Assembly (NCBI RefSeq): GCF_042477335.2
Contig: NC_091727.1
Span: 126,139,501-126,203,500, forward strand
Origin: Ovis canadensis
Taxonomy: Eukaryota > Chordata > Mammalia > Artiodactyla > Bovidae
Reading direction: 5' to 3'
DNA: 64,000 bases
The position numbers and the translations under genes are program-made. This document shows, piece by piece, positions 43,861-55,789 of the stretch. The notes beneath the pieces are model-generated. The model was not told the origin of the DNA. It ran no database searches and saw only the letters and a program-made list of their open reading frames with translations. Position 1 is the stretch's first letter; each line of letters starts with the position of its first letter.

Positions 43861-44062
43861 TTGCTAGCTACCAGAGGCTCAACAAACAACAAACAAACAA
43901 AAACATACTCTGATAGGGCCATAACTCCTGTGGCTGAGGCAGTCTGTGTCCCTGCACATTTGGTGCTGTCAGGGTCCCTGTGACCCAAGCAGCTGCATCA
44001 CCGTCATGCTCAACCCTCACTGGGGCAGAGCTTCCACAGACTCTGCATCTATGCACACGGTG

Positions 44063-44160
44063 TCACTTTGGTCGTGTCCACCTCTTTGAGACCCTGTGGA
44101 CTGTGGCTTGCCAGGTTCCTCTGTCAGTAGGGTTCTCCAGGCAAGAATACAGGAGTGTAT
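44063..44160 (-). mobile_element. Bov-tA SINE fragment, antisense
   Basis: GGTGTCACTTTGGTCGTGTC, CTGTGGACTGTGGCTTGCCA and GTTCTCCAGGCAAGAATACA match the BovB-like half. The tRNA half is missing. Confidence 0.75.
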
Positions 44161-45631
44161 TGGCCAATACTAGTTCCCCATAGCCTTCTACAGCACTATA
44201 TTTCCCGCTGTCCTAGCTGCCAACTCCCATGAAAGCAGCTGCACCACCACCATACCTGGCCCTCAATGGGGCAGACCCAAGTCCTCCAGGGCAGCCTCAG
44301 GAGTAAAGCCCAGTGGACGACCTACCTGCAGAGGTGGAAATAAAACCACAGTTGAAACCCAGGGGTAGTGTGGCTAAGGAAGACCCAAAACCATCCCACC
44401 AGCTGTACAAGCTGCAAATTAAATCCACACAATCAACTAGGCAGCTTCTGTGTCTACAGAATATATAAAAGGACACTGAGAGCTCCCACATAAGAAAATG
44501 TGGTAGTTCTGATCACTGTGGACATTGGAAGCAAGCAGACACAGGAGTAGGACCAGATTAGAGTCTAAGCTGCCCTCATAGCAGGCCCAGAGACCAACAC
44601 AGTGTTGGAGGGCAACCTACGGAGGTGAGGTGAACTGTGACTCCCAGCAAGGGAAAGGACACTGACAGCAGTGACTCAAGAAAAACTTATTATTCTTCTA
44701 TTTTGACTTGTTCTGTAGGTTTTTTTTATTTTTTCTTTTCTTTTTGACATTTCTGTTTTCCATTTTCCCCCACTCTGTTGTAGTTGTTGGTTTTATTAGC
44801 ACTGTGAAATATAATTAAGCTTTTGAGTGTTTTTTTTTCTTTTTTCAATCACACTTTTTATTGCTGTTATAAATCTCCTAGTCTACATTGGCCTTTTGTA
44901 GTTCTGCGGAGTTTTCCTTTCCTTTTTTTTCCTTCTTTTTTTAATTTTTAAAAACCTATATTTTTCCCTACATTTATTCCTTTGCTTTTCCTACTGTTCT
45001 TTTCCCCTTGCTGTTAATCTTTAACATATATGTATCTTCTTTATCTACCTTTATTTAACTTTGCATTTCTATACTTTCTCTCTTTTTTTGATAACTAAAA
45101 TTTAAATTTTATTTGGATTTCATCTGTTTTTTTTTTTCCCCCACTAATACACTGTTTTCCCTCTGAGATGTAATCCGGGGTACTGTATTGGATTAGTTTT
45201 CATAACTCCTCAGGATCCTCTGGTCTGAGACACTGTCTTACACCTTTACTGTTTTTTCTTGACTTTGACAATTCTTTGTTTAAAAATATAAATTTATTTA
45301 TTTTAATTGGAGGTTAATTACTTTACAATATCATATTGGTTTTGCCATACATGAATCCGCCACGGGTGTACAAGTGTTCCCAATCCTGAACCCGCCTCCC
45401 ACCTCCCTCCCCATACCATCCATTTGGATCATCCCAGTGCATCAGCCCCGAGCATCCGGTATCATGAATCGAACCTGGACTGGAGATTCGTTTCACATAT
45501 GATACTATACATGTTTCAATGTCATTCTCCCAAATCATCCCACCTTCGCCCTCTCCCACAGAGTCCAAAAGACTGTTCCATACATCGGTGTCTCTTTTGC
45601 TGTCTCGCATAAGGTTATCATTACCATCTTT

Positions 45632-48600
45632 CTAAATTCCATATATATGCGTTAGTATACTGTATTGGTGTTTTTCTTTCTGGCTTACTTCACTCCGTAT
45701 AATCGGCTCCAGTTTCATCCACCTCATTAGAACTGACTCAAATGTATTCTTTTTAATGGCTGAGTAATACTCCATTGTGTATATGTACCACTGCTTTCTT
45801 ATCCATTCATCTGCTGATGGACATCTAGGTTGCTTCCATGTCCTGGCTATTATAAACAGTGCTGGATGAACATTGGGGTACACGTGTCTCTTTCAGTTCT
45901 GGTTTCCTTGGGGTGTATGCCCAGCAGTGGGATTGCTGGGTCATAAGGCATTTCTCTTTCCAGTTTTTTAAGGAATCTCCACACTGTTCTCCATAGTGGC
46001 TATACTAGTTTGCATTCCCACCAACAGTGTAAGAGGGTTCCCTTTTCTCCACAGCCTCTCCAGCATTTATTGCTTGTAGATTTTTGGATTGTAGCCATTC
46101 TGACTGGTGTGAAATGGTACCTCATTGTGGTTTTGATTTGCATTTCTCTGATAATGAGTGATGTTGAGCATCTTTTCATGTGTCTGTTAGCCATCTGTAT
46201 GTCTTCTTTGGAGAAATGTCTGTTTAGTACTTTGGCCAATTTTTTGATTGGGTCATTTATTTCTCTGGAATTGAGCTGCAGGAGTTGCTTCTATATTTAA
46301 TCATTTGTCTATTGCTTCATTTGCTATTATTTCCTCCCATTCTGAAGGCTGTCTTTTCACCTTGCTTATAGTTTCCTTTGTTGTGGAGAATCTTTTAATT
46401 TTAATTAGGTCCCATTTGTTTATTTTTGCTTTTATTTCCAATATTCTGGGAGGTGGGTCACAGAGGATCCTGCTGTGATTTATGTCAGAGAGTGTTTTGC
46501 CTATGTTCTCTTCTAGGAATTTTATAGTTTCTGGTATTACTTTTAGACCTTTAATCCATTTTGAGTTTATTTTTGTGTATGATGTTAGAACGTGTTCTAG
46601 TTTCGTTCTTTTACAAGTGGTTGACCAGTTTTCCCAGCACCATTTGTTAAAGAGATTGTCTTTTCTCCACTGTTTATTCTTGCCTGCTTTGTCAAAGATA
46701 AGGGGTCTGTAGGTGTGTGGTTTATCTCTGGGCTTTCTATTTTGTTCCATTGATTATATTTCTGTCTTTGTGCCAATACCGTACTGTCTTAATGACTGTG
46801 GCTTTGTAGTAGAGCCTGAAGTCAGGCAGGTTGATTCCTCCAGTTCCATTCTTCTTTCTCAAGATTGCTTTGGCTATTCGAGGTTTTTTGTATTTCCATA
46901 CAAATCTTGAAATTATTTGTTCTAGTTCTGTGAAAAATGTGGCTGGTAGCTTGATAGGGATTGCATTGAATTTGTAAATTGCTTTGGGTAGTATACTCAT
47001 TTTCACTATATTGATTCTTCCAATCCATGAACATGGTATATTTCTCCATCTATTAGTGTCCTCTTTGATTTCTTTCATCAGTGTTTTATAGTTTTCTATA
47101 TACATGTCTTTAGTTTCTTTAGGTAGATATATTCCTAAGTATTTTATTCTTTTCGTTGCAATGGTGAATGGAATTGTTTCCTTAATTTCAATTTTCTCAT
47201 TATTAGTGTATAGGAATGCAAGGGATTTCTGTGTGTTGATTTTATATCCTGCAACTTTACTATATTCATTGATTAGCTCTAGTAATTTTCTGGTGGAGTC
47301 TTTAGGGTTTTCTATGTAGAGGATCATGTCAACAGTGAGAGTTGCAAACAATGAGAGTTTTACTTATTCTTTTCCAATTTGGATTCCTTTTATTTCTTTC
47401 TCTGCTATGATTGCTGTGGCCAAAACTTTCAAAACTATGTTGAATAGTAGTGGTGAAAGTGGGCACACTTGTCTTATTCCTGACTTTAGGGGAAATGCTT
47501 TCAATTTTTCACCATTGAGGATAATGTTTGCTGTGGGTTTGTCATATATAGCTTTTATTATGTTGAGGTATGTTTCTTCTATTCCTCCTTTCTGGAGAGT
47601 TTTTATCATAAATGGATGTTGAATTTTGTCGAAGGCTTTCTCTGCATCTATTGAGATAATCATATGGCTTTTATTTTTCAATTTGTTAATGTGGTGTATT
47701 ACATGGATTGATTTCTGGATATTGAAGAATCCTTTCATTCCTGGGATAAAGCCCACTTGGTCATGGTGTATGATCTTTTTAATGTGTTGTTGGATTCTGA
47801 TTGCTAGAATTTTGTTAAGGATTTTTGCATTTATGTTCATCAGTGATATTGGCCTGTAGTTTTCTTTTTTTTGTGACATCTTTGTCAGGTTTTGGTATTA
47901 GGGTGATGGTGGCCACATAGAATGAGTTTGGAAGTTTACTTTCCTCTGCAATTTTCTGGAAGAGTTTAAGTAGGATAGCTGTTAGCTCTTCTCTCAATTT
48001 TTGGTAGAAGTCAGCTGTGAAGCCATCTGGACCTGGGCTTTTGTTTGCTGGAAGATTTCTGATTACAGTTTCAATTTCCATGCTTGTGATGTGTCTGTTA
48101 AGATTTTCTAATTCTTCCTGGTTCAGTTTTGGAAAGTTGTACTTTTCTAAGAATTTGTCCATTTCTTCCAAGTTGTCCATTTTATTGATATATAATTGCT
48201 GATAGTAGTCTCTTATGATCCTTTGTATTTCTGAGTTGTCTGCTGTGATCTCTCCATTTTCATTTCTAATTTTATTGATTTGATTTTTCACCCTTTGTTT
48301 CTGGATGAGTCTGGCTAATGGTTTGTCAATTTTATTTATCTTTTCAAAGAACCAGCTTTTGGCTTTGTTGATTTTTGCTATGATCTCTTTTGTTTCTTTT
48401 GCATTTAATTCTGCCCTACTTTTTAAGATTTCTTTCCTTCTACTAACCCTGGGCTTCTTCATTTCTTCCTTTTCTACTTGCTTTAGGTGTAGAGCTAGGT
48501 TATTTATTTGACTTTTTTCTTGTTTGTTGAGGTATGCCTGTATTGCTATGAACCTTCCCCTTAGCACTGCTTTTACAGTGTCCCACAGGTTTTGGGTTGT

Positions 48601-49444
48601 TGTGTTTTCCTTTTCATTGGTTTCTATGCATATTTTGATTTCTTTTTTGATTTCTTCTGTTATTTGTTGGTTATTCAGCAGCGTGTTGTTCAGCCTTCAT
48701 ATGGTGGCATTTTCAAGAGTTTTTCTCCTGTAATTGAGATCTAATCTTACTGCATTGTGGTCAGAAAAGATGCTTGGAATGATTTCAATCTTTTATGAAT
48801 TTACCAAGGCTAGATTTATGGCCCAGGATGTGATCTATCCTGGAGAAGGTTTGGTATGCACTTGAGAAACCCGTGAAATTCATTGTTTTGGGGTGAAATG
48901 TCCTATAGATATCAATTAGGTCTAACTGGTCTATTGTATCATTTAAAGTCTGTGTTTTCTTGTTAATTTTCTGTTTAGTTGATCTATCCATAGGTGTGTG
49001 TGGGGTATTAAAGTCTCCCAGTATTATTGTGTTACTGTTAATTTCCCCTTTCATACTTGTCAGCATTTGTCTTACATATTGCGGTGCTCCTATGTTGGGT
49101 GCATATATATTTATAATTGTTATATCTTCTTCTAGAATTGATCCTTTGATCATTATGTAGTGTCCTTCTTTGTCTCTTTTTACAGCCTTTGTTTTAAAGT
49201 CTATTTTATCTGATATGAGTATTGCTACTCCCGCCTTCTTTTGGTCTCTATTTATGTGGAATATCATTTTCCAGCCCTTCACTTTCAGTCAATATGTGTC
49301 CCTTGTTTTGAGCTGGGTCTCTTGTAGACAACATATATAGGGGTCTTCTTTTTGTATCCATTCAGGCAGTCTTTGTCTTTTGGTTGGGGCATTCAACCCA
49401 TTTACATTTAAGGTAATTATTGATAAGTATGATCCCATTGCCAT
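45632..49444 (-). pseudogene. L1 ORF2 pseudogene, full span (1271 codon-equivalents)
   Basis: Starts at an ATG that encodes MAMGS and ends ...SILTHIYGI. In order: endonuclease (GDFNTPHTPMDRS, TFSRIDHILGHKS), RT ([30 protein letters not shown]), the C-terminal Cys motif CWRGC...HCWWEC, and the C-terminus. Successive open pieces lie in different minus-strand frames (49282-48785, 48567-47815, 47879-47364, 47351-46737, 46750-46301, 46239-46000, 45883-45632), so at least five frameshifts are present. The RT catalytic FADD is replaced by FATLTVD through a short insertion. Confidence 0.92.
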
Positions 49445-49495
49445 TTAGTTTATTGTTTTGGGTTCAAGTTTATACACCCTTTCTGTGTTTCCTGT

Positions 49496-50418
49496 CTAGA
49501 GAAGATCCTTTAGCATTTGTTGGAGAGCTGGTTTGGTGGTGCTGAATTCTCTCAGCTTTTGCTTGTCTGTAAAGCTTTTGATTTCTCCTTCATCTTTGAA
49601 TGAGATCCTTGCTGGGTACAGTAGTCTGGGCTGTAGGTTATTTGCTTTCATCACTTTAAGTATGCCCTGCCATTCCCTCCTGGCCTGAAGAGTTTCTATT
49701 GAAAGATCAGCTGTTATCCTTATGAGAATCCCCTGTGTGTTATTTGTTGTTTTTCCCTTGCTGCTTTTAATATGTGTTCTTTGTGTTTGAACTTTGTTAA
49801 TTTGATTAATATGTGTCTTGGTGTGTTTTGCCTTGGGTTTATCCTGTTTGGGACTCTGGGTTTCTTGGACTTGGGTGATTATTTCCTTCCCCACTTTAGG
49901 AAAGTTTTCAGCTATTATCTCCTCAAGTATTTTCTCATGGACTTTCTTTCTGTCTTCTTCTTCTGGGACTCCTATGATTCGAATGTTGGAGCGTTTAACA
50001 TTTTCCTAGACGTCTCTGAGATTGTCCTCATTTCTTTTTATTCGTTTTTCTTTTTTCCTCTCTGATTCATTTATTTCTACCATTTTATTTTCTACCTCAC
50101 CAATCCTATCTTCTGCTTCTCTTATCCTACTGTTGGTTCGCTCAAGAGTGTTTTTTATATCATTTATTGCATTATTCATTATATGTTGACTCTTTTTTAT
50201 TTCTTCTAGGTCCTTGTTAAACCTTTCTTGCATCTTCTCAATCCTTGCCTCCAGGCTGTTTGTCTGTGATTCCATTTTGTTTTCAAGATTTTGGACTATT
50301 TTCACTATCATTATTTGGAATTCTTTATCAGGTAGAATCCCTATCCCTTCCTCTTTTGTTTGGTTTGGTGGGCATTTATCCTGTTCCTTTACCTGCTGGT
50401 ATTCCTCTGTCTCTTCAT
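49496..50418 (-). pseudogene. L1 ORF1 pseudogene
   Basis: Start at 50418 by alignment with the other copy (MKRQRNT region). The coiled coil is visible in 50311-50006 (QNLENKMESQTNSLEARIEK and onward). The C-terminal RNA-binding part is open in 49894-49496, including ITADLSIETLQARREW and ending LQQMLKDLL. The total of 923 bp is not a multiple of three, and a shift lies near 49900-50005. Confidence 0.88.
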
Positions 50419-50954
50419 TTTGTTTATATTGCTGTGTTTGGAATGGCCTTTCTGTATTCTGTCATTTTGTGGATTTCTTCTTATTGTGGAGTTTCCTTGC
50501 TGTGGGTAGGGTTGTACGGGTGGCTTGTCAAGGTTTCCCGGTTAGGGAAGCTTGTGTCGGTGTTCTGGTTAATGGAGCTGGATTTCTTCTCTCTGGAGTG
50601 CAATGAAGTGTCCACTAATGGGTTATGAGATGTCAATGGGTTTGGAGTGACTTTGGGCAGCCTGCATATTGAAGATCAGGGCTGTGTTCCTGTGTTGCTG
50701 GACAATTTGCATGGTATGTCTTTCTCTAGAACTTGTTGGCCCTTGGGTGGTGCTAGTTTTCAGTGTAGGTATGGAGATGTTTGATGAGCTCCTGTCAATT
50801 AATGCTCCCTGGAGTCAGGAGTTCACTGGTGTTCTCATGATTTGGACTTAAGCCTCCATCTTCTGGTTTTCAGTCTTATTTTTACAATAGTCTCAAGACT
50901 TCTCCATCTATAGAGCACTGTTGATAAAACATCTAGGTTAATGATGAAAATTTT

Positions 50955-51394
50955 CTCCACTTTGAGGTACACCTGGTGAGGTACACAGAGTTACATGGAG
51001 AAGAGAAGAGGGAGGAGGGAGATGGAGGTATCCCAGATGAGATGAGGTGGAATCAAAAGAGGAGAGAGCAAGCTAGCCAGTAATCACTTCCCTATGTGCT
51101 CTCCACAGTCTGGATCCCTCAGAGATCTTCATGGAGTTACACAGAGAAGAGAAGAGGGAGGAAAGAGACAGAGGTGGCCAGGAGGATAAAAGGGGGGAAT
51201 CAAAAGGAGCGAGACAGATCCAGTCAGTAATCAGTTCCTTAAGTGTTCTCCACAGTCTTGAACACACAAAGAGATTCACAGAGTTGGGTAGAGAAGAGAA
51301 GGGGGAGGGAGGAGATAGAGGCGACCTGGTGGAGAAAAAGGAGAGTCCAAAAGGAGAGAGAGCAATCAGGCCAGTGATCTCGCTCCCAAGTAAA
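50955..51394. repeat. Three ~146-bp tandem repeats in the L1 5'UTR
   Basis: Anchor CTCCAC(AG) at 50955, 51101 and 51248: spacings of 146 and 147 bp. Same purine-rich units as in the first L1. Confidence 0.9.
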
Positions 51395-51531
51395 CATGGG
51401 TAATGAAGATTGGGTTCTTAAAGGTACAAAATTGATAACCAATACCAATAAGCAAAGATTAAAAATCTAGAGTAGAGGTTGGATTTTCAAAAATATAATA
51501 TTAAAGAAAAAGAAAACAAAGTCATGAAAAT

Positions 51532-51535
<4 letters not shown>

Positions 51536-51562
<27 letters not shown>

Positions 51563-51563
51563 A
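51536..51563. repeat. (TA)n tract in the L1 5'UTR
   Basis: A short TA microsatellite. The first L1 has one at the corresponding place (4144-4163), so it belongs to the element. Confidence 0.9.
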
Positions 51564-53188
51564 GAAGTTTGCTTTAAAAAATAGGGTCTCTTTCCTTTGC
51601 AAAGTAATAGTAGGTTATAAAAATGAAAATTAAAGGAGTAGTAGAGGACTTACAAATAAAATTTTTTTTAAATTTTAATTTTTTTAATTTTTTTAAAATT
51701 AAACAATGATAGTAAAAATAGTACAAATATATCTAGATCTTTCTCTGGTGGTGTTGTGGGCAGTGTGGGTCAGTTCATTTTCAGATAGTTCCTTGATCCG
51801 GCTTATATTTCTCAAGAGCTATAGGCCCCTTCCTATGTAGTTGTTACTAACTACAGGGTTTTAATCTTTTGCACCTGTCATTTCCATGAGGTTCCCTCTC
51901 TTTTAGCTTCTGTTTGCTGGTCTCTTCAGTGTCTGATTTCCACCCTGACACAAGGGGGTGGTGGTGGACACTTTTTTAGGCTCACTTGTTCCGTTGTGCT
52001 ATGGGGAGGGAGGGACGCTGCAAATGAATAACACTGGCACATGCTCACAGTGTCTCAGCCACACTGGGTTTCCCCCGCTCATGGCGTGTGTGCTTTCCCT
52101 GTCTACACTGCTTAGGCTCTACATTGCTCTGCAGGGAGCAATGTCTGAGGCCCGCCTTGGGTGATATGCACTTCCCAGGTCTAAACTGCTTAGGTTCAGG
52201 TACTCAGGTAGTCCTCAGAGGCGCAGACTTGGTTGGGTCTGCGCTTTGTGCCCTTCCCAGGTCCAAGCAGCTCAGGTGACCAGGTGTTTGGCAAGCGTGG
52301 TCAGTGCGACTTATCATGTCCTGTGTCCCTGCCACTTGTTTTTCTGGGTGTACAACCAGTGCCTCTTCTCAGGCTGATGTTGACCATCCAGAATCCCAAG
52401 AAGTCTTGGTTAGCAATGAAGCCTGCTTACAGTTTGGTAGATACTGCCTCTCTAGGGCCTCGATTGCCCTCTTCCCGCTCTGGCTGCCCTCTCCTGCCTT
52501 TCACCAGGCAGGGGGATGGGCCGGGCTAGCTCTGCTCAGTCCTTTGTTCTATGAGCGGGCTTGACAGTGTCTTAGGTTAGGGCTTTTTGCATAGCTCTTG
52601 TCAGTCCTTTGTTCTGTGAGTGGGCCTGTCAGTGTCTTAGGTTAGGGCTTTTTGTGTGGTAGCTATCCCACACTCTGGTTTGCTATCCCAAGTTATTTCC
52701 CTCAGATTGCCCTTGGGGCATTCAGGCCCGGTCCTTACTCTAAGCAATGGAGCCTGCGCCTCCTTGCCCAACCCCCACTTGCTAGTGGTGGATGCAGGTG
52801 TCTGCGCTGCTTCTCCGCTGGGGGAGTTACCGTTGGGCATATAATCTGTGGGTTTTAATTATTTACTTATTTTTCCTCCTGGTTATGTTGCCCTCTCTGG
52901 TTCCAAGGCTTGCCACAGACTTGGCAGTGAGAATGTTTCCTGGTATTTGGAAACTTCTCTCTTTTTTAAGACTCCCTTCCCGGGACGGAGCTCCATCCCT
53001 ATATCTTTGTCTCTCTTTTTATCTTTTATATTTTTTCCTACCTTCTTTTGAAGACAATGGGTTGCTTTTCTGGGTGCTTCATGTCCTCTGCTGGCATTCA
53101 GAAGTTGTTTTATGGAATTTACTCAGCATCCAAATGTCCTTTTGATGAATCTGTGGAGGAGAAAGTGGTCTCCCCGTCCTATTCCTCT

Positions 53189-53196
53189 GCCATCTT
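53189..53196 (-). promoter_or_regulatory. YY1-like motif at the L1 5' end
   Basis: Minus strand AAGATGGC immediately inside the 5' terminus, as in the first L1. Confidence 0.55.
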
Positions 53197-53200
53197 AGGA

Positions 53201-54425
53201 ACACCCCCACATTTCTATTTCTATCTTTCCTTTCTTTCTCTCACCATATTCGTTAGTTTTGTTTTCATTGCTTTATTCCCCAGTTGGCACCTTGCTTTAG
53301 TTTTGTTTTCCAGTTTGTGCTTTAGTTAGCTTTGATCTTAAATGGTGGATATCATTTTTGGTTTCCTTCATTCACCAGGTCAATCTATTGTACTTTATTT
53401 TTGTTGGACTGTTTTGATTTTGCTTATGGGTGTATATGTATATATTTCATTATTTTAATGATTATTTGCCTGATTTTGTAACTGCCATTTGTCTGGGGTT
53501 CATCTTTCATTTCTCATTTTTGGGTATTTGTTTTAATCTCTTTTAATGCCATAACAAACTACCCGTGGACTCTCCATTTCTGGCCGGAGATCAAGCCCTG
53601 ACCTTTGGAGTGGGAGCACTGACTCCAAGACCCTAGACTACCAGAGAACTCCTAACCCTAGGGAGTATCAACTAGTGAGAACTCCCACAAATGAAACCAC
53701 TTGAGTACAAGACCCAGCATCCCCCAAATACCAAGTAGGACTCTGCACAGGACACCTCATCCAAACAACAAATAAGACAAAAATACAAACCCAATCATCA
53801 GCAGACATGATTACCACCTCACTCAGCCTTGCCCATCTGAGAAAAAAAAAATACTCAGCACAAATCTCTCCCTATATGAAGCTTACGGATACCACTGGAC
53901 CAAACTTAGGAGGGCAGAAACAAAAAGGTAGAAAGAATTCAACCCTGAAGACTGGGAAAGGAGACCTCAATCACAATAAGTTTAAAAAAAATAATGAAAA
54001 GGCAGAGAAATATGGCATAAATGAAGGAACAAACTGAAAACACTAAAGTCCAAATAAATGAAGAAGAAATAGGCAAACTACCTGAAAAAGAATTCAGAAT
54101 AATGATAGTAAAGATGATCAAAAACCTTGAAAACAGGATGGAGAAAATGCAAGAATCAATTAACAAAGACCTAGAAGAATTAAAGAACAAACATACAGAG
54201 AACAACACCATCACTGAAATTAAAAATACTTTAGATATTCAGATATTCAATAGCAGAATATCTGAAGCAGAAGAATGGATCAGTGAGCTGGACGATAAAT
54301 GGTGGAGATAACTGCTGAAGAACAGAATAAAGTAAAAAGAATAAAAATAACTGAGGATAGTCTCAGAGATCTCTGGGACAATATTAAATGCACCATTTTG
54401 AAATTTTCCCCAACATGGAAAAGGA
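53201..54425 (+). mobile_element. Older L1, sense: end of 5'UTR and start of ORF1
   Basis: Continues the older element after the nested L1. A frame at 54021-54311 encodes an ORF1-like coiled coil: EEEIGKLPEKEFRIMIVKM, then NLENRMEKMQESINKDLEEL and SRISEAEEWISELDDK. These are recognisably homologous to the ORF1 of the young L1s but diverged. Homology ends near 54425. Confidence 0.75.
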
Positions 54426-54489
54426 AATAGTCAAATGATAAAGAACAATCTCAAGTTGAGTCTATCTGGACTACATTCCCTGTGCCATG

Positions 54490-55172
54490 GTAAGAGGAGA
54501 GTGAAAAAGTTGGCTTAAAACTCAACATTCAGAAAACTAAGATCATGGTATCCACTCCCATCACTTCATGGCAAATAGATGGGGAAACAGTGGAAACAGT
54601 GTCAGACTTCATTTTGGGGGGCTCCAAAATCACTACAAATGGTGACTGCTGCCATGAAATTAAAAGACGCTTACTCCTTGGAAGGAAAGTTATGACCAAC
54701 CTAGACAGCATATTAAAAATCAGAGACATTACTTTGCCAACAAAGGTCCGTCTAGTCAAGGCTATGTATGGTAGTCACGTATGGATGTGAGAGTTGGACT
54801 ATAAAGAAAGCTGAGTGCCGAAGAATTGATGCTTTTAAACTGTGGTGTTGAAGAAGACACTTGAGAGTCCCTTGGACTGCAAGGAGATCTAACCAGTCCA
54901 TTCTAAAGGAAATCAGTCCTGAATATTCATTGGAAGGACTGATGCTGAAGCTGAAACTCCAATCCTTTGGTCACCTGATGCGAAGAACTGACTCATTGGA
55001 AAAGGAGAAGGGGACGACAGAGGATGAAATGGTTAGATGGCATCACAGACTCAATGGACATGAGTTTGAGTAAACTCCAGGAGTTGGTGATGGACAGGGA
55101 GGCCTGGTGTGCTGCAGTCCATGGGGTAACAAAGAGTTGGACATGACTGAGGGACTGAACTGAACTGAATTA
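54490..55172 (+). mobile_element. BovB 3' end, sense, 0.68 kb
   Basis: Begins in the [17 protein letters not shown] region (GAGGAGAGTGAAAAAGTTGG) and ends GACTGAACTGAACTGAATT. A deletion near 55003 removes the [13 protein letters not shown] segment. Several stops. Confidence 0.93.
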
Positions 55173-55399
55173 ATTTGAAGGCTAACCACAATTAGACATT
55201 TTTTGCCATGATGAACAAAATAATTTTGCCAATTCTCTCGTCACTCTCTAGTTCCTTCTGTGATAGTCTAGGCAAAGTCCATCTTCCTTGAAATCACCAA
55301 AGACATCAAGTCTGACATTTTGGCACATGGCAATTCTTCTTTGAAACCTATTTTCACAAAGAAAAAAAAAAGTTTCATGCGTTATGAAACAAACCCCAC
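55173..55399. other. No recognised feature
   Basis: AT-rich spacer with an A-run at 55360-55369. Confidence 0.3.
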
Positions 55400-55520
55400 A
55401 TGAATCTTATGTTCAAATTCTGAAGGAAGAGAAAGATCGCTATAATCTCTTCAAACATTTTCTCATACCCCCTTTCTTTTTCTCTTCTTCTGGGACCCCT
55501 ATAATTCGAATGTTGGTAGT
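55400..55520 (-). mobile_element. L1 ORF1 fragment, antisense
   Basis: TCTTCTTCTGGGACCCCTATAA followed by TTCGAATGTTG matches the ORF1 region of both large L1s (for example at 49956-49988). Confidence 0.7.
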
Positions 55521-55778
55521 GCTGGGTCTTCTTTGCTACATGTGGGCTTTCTCTAGTTGCAGCAAGCAGGGGCCACTGTTTATTGCGGTGCACGTGCTTT
55601 TCATTATAGTTTCCTCCCTTGTTGCAGATCATAGGCTCTAGGTGTGCAGGCTCAGTAGTCGTGGTGCACAAGCTTATTTGCTCTGTGGCAAGCAGAATCT
55701 TCCCAGACCAGGGATCGAACCCATGTCTCCTGCTTTGGCAGGTGGATTCTTATCTACTGGACCACCAGAGAAGTCCCT
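55521..55778 (-). mobile_element. CHR-type SINE, antisense
   Basis: GGGCTTTCTCTAGTTGCAGC, CATAGGCTCTAGGTGTGCAG, CCAGGGATCGAACCCATGTC and CTGGACCACCAGAGAAGTCC. Confidence 0.85.
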
Positions 55779-55789
55779 AAAAGTTTTAA

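Larger units (their letters stand above)
43613..45282 (+). mobile_element. Older L1 5'UTR, sense, left half of a split element
   Basis: Long non-coding sequence with repeated ...AGAGTAGGACCCCAG... units, then GGTGAGGTGAACTGTGACTC and CAGCAAGGGAAAGGACACTG, followed by T-rich DNA (44695-45150). I read it as the 5'UTR of an older L1 whose ORF1 start reappears after the nested antisense L1, at 53.2-54.4 kb. A SINE fragment (44063-44160, antisense) is inserted in it. The family assignment is an inference from layout and composition. Confidence 0.5.
45283..53200 (-). mobile_element. Near full-length bovine L1 (7.9 kb), antisense, nested in an older L1
   Basis: Read right to left: 5' end at about 53200, 5'UTR of about 2.8 kb with three 146-bp tandem units and a TA tract, ORF1 (50418-49496), 51-bp gap, ORF2 (49444-45632), 3'UTR of about 350 bp with its C-rich (G-rich in sense) tract near 45394-45412, and the A-rich 3' end complement near 45283-45300. 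The length is close to a complete bovine L1. The frames carry several shifts and the RT motif is damaged, so it is inactive. I could not find a clean target duplication at the two ends. Confidence 0.93.
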
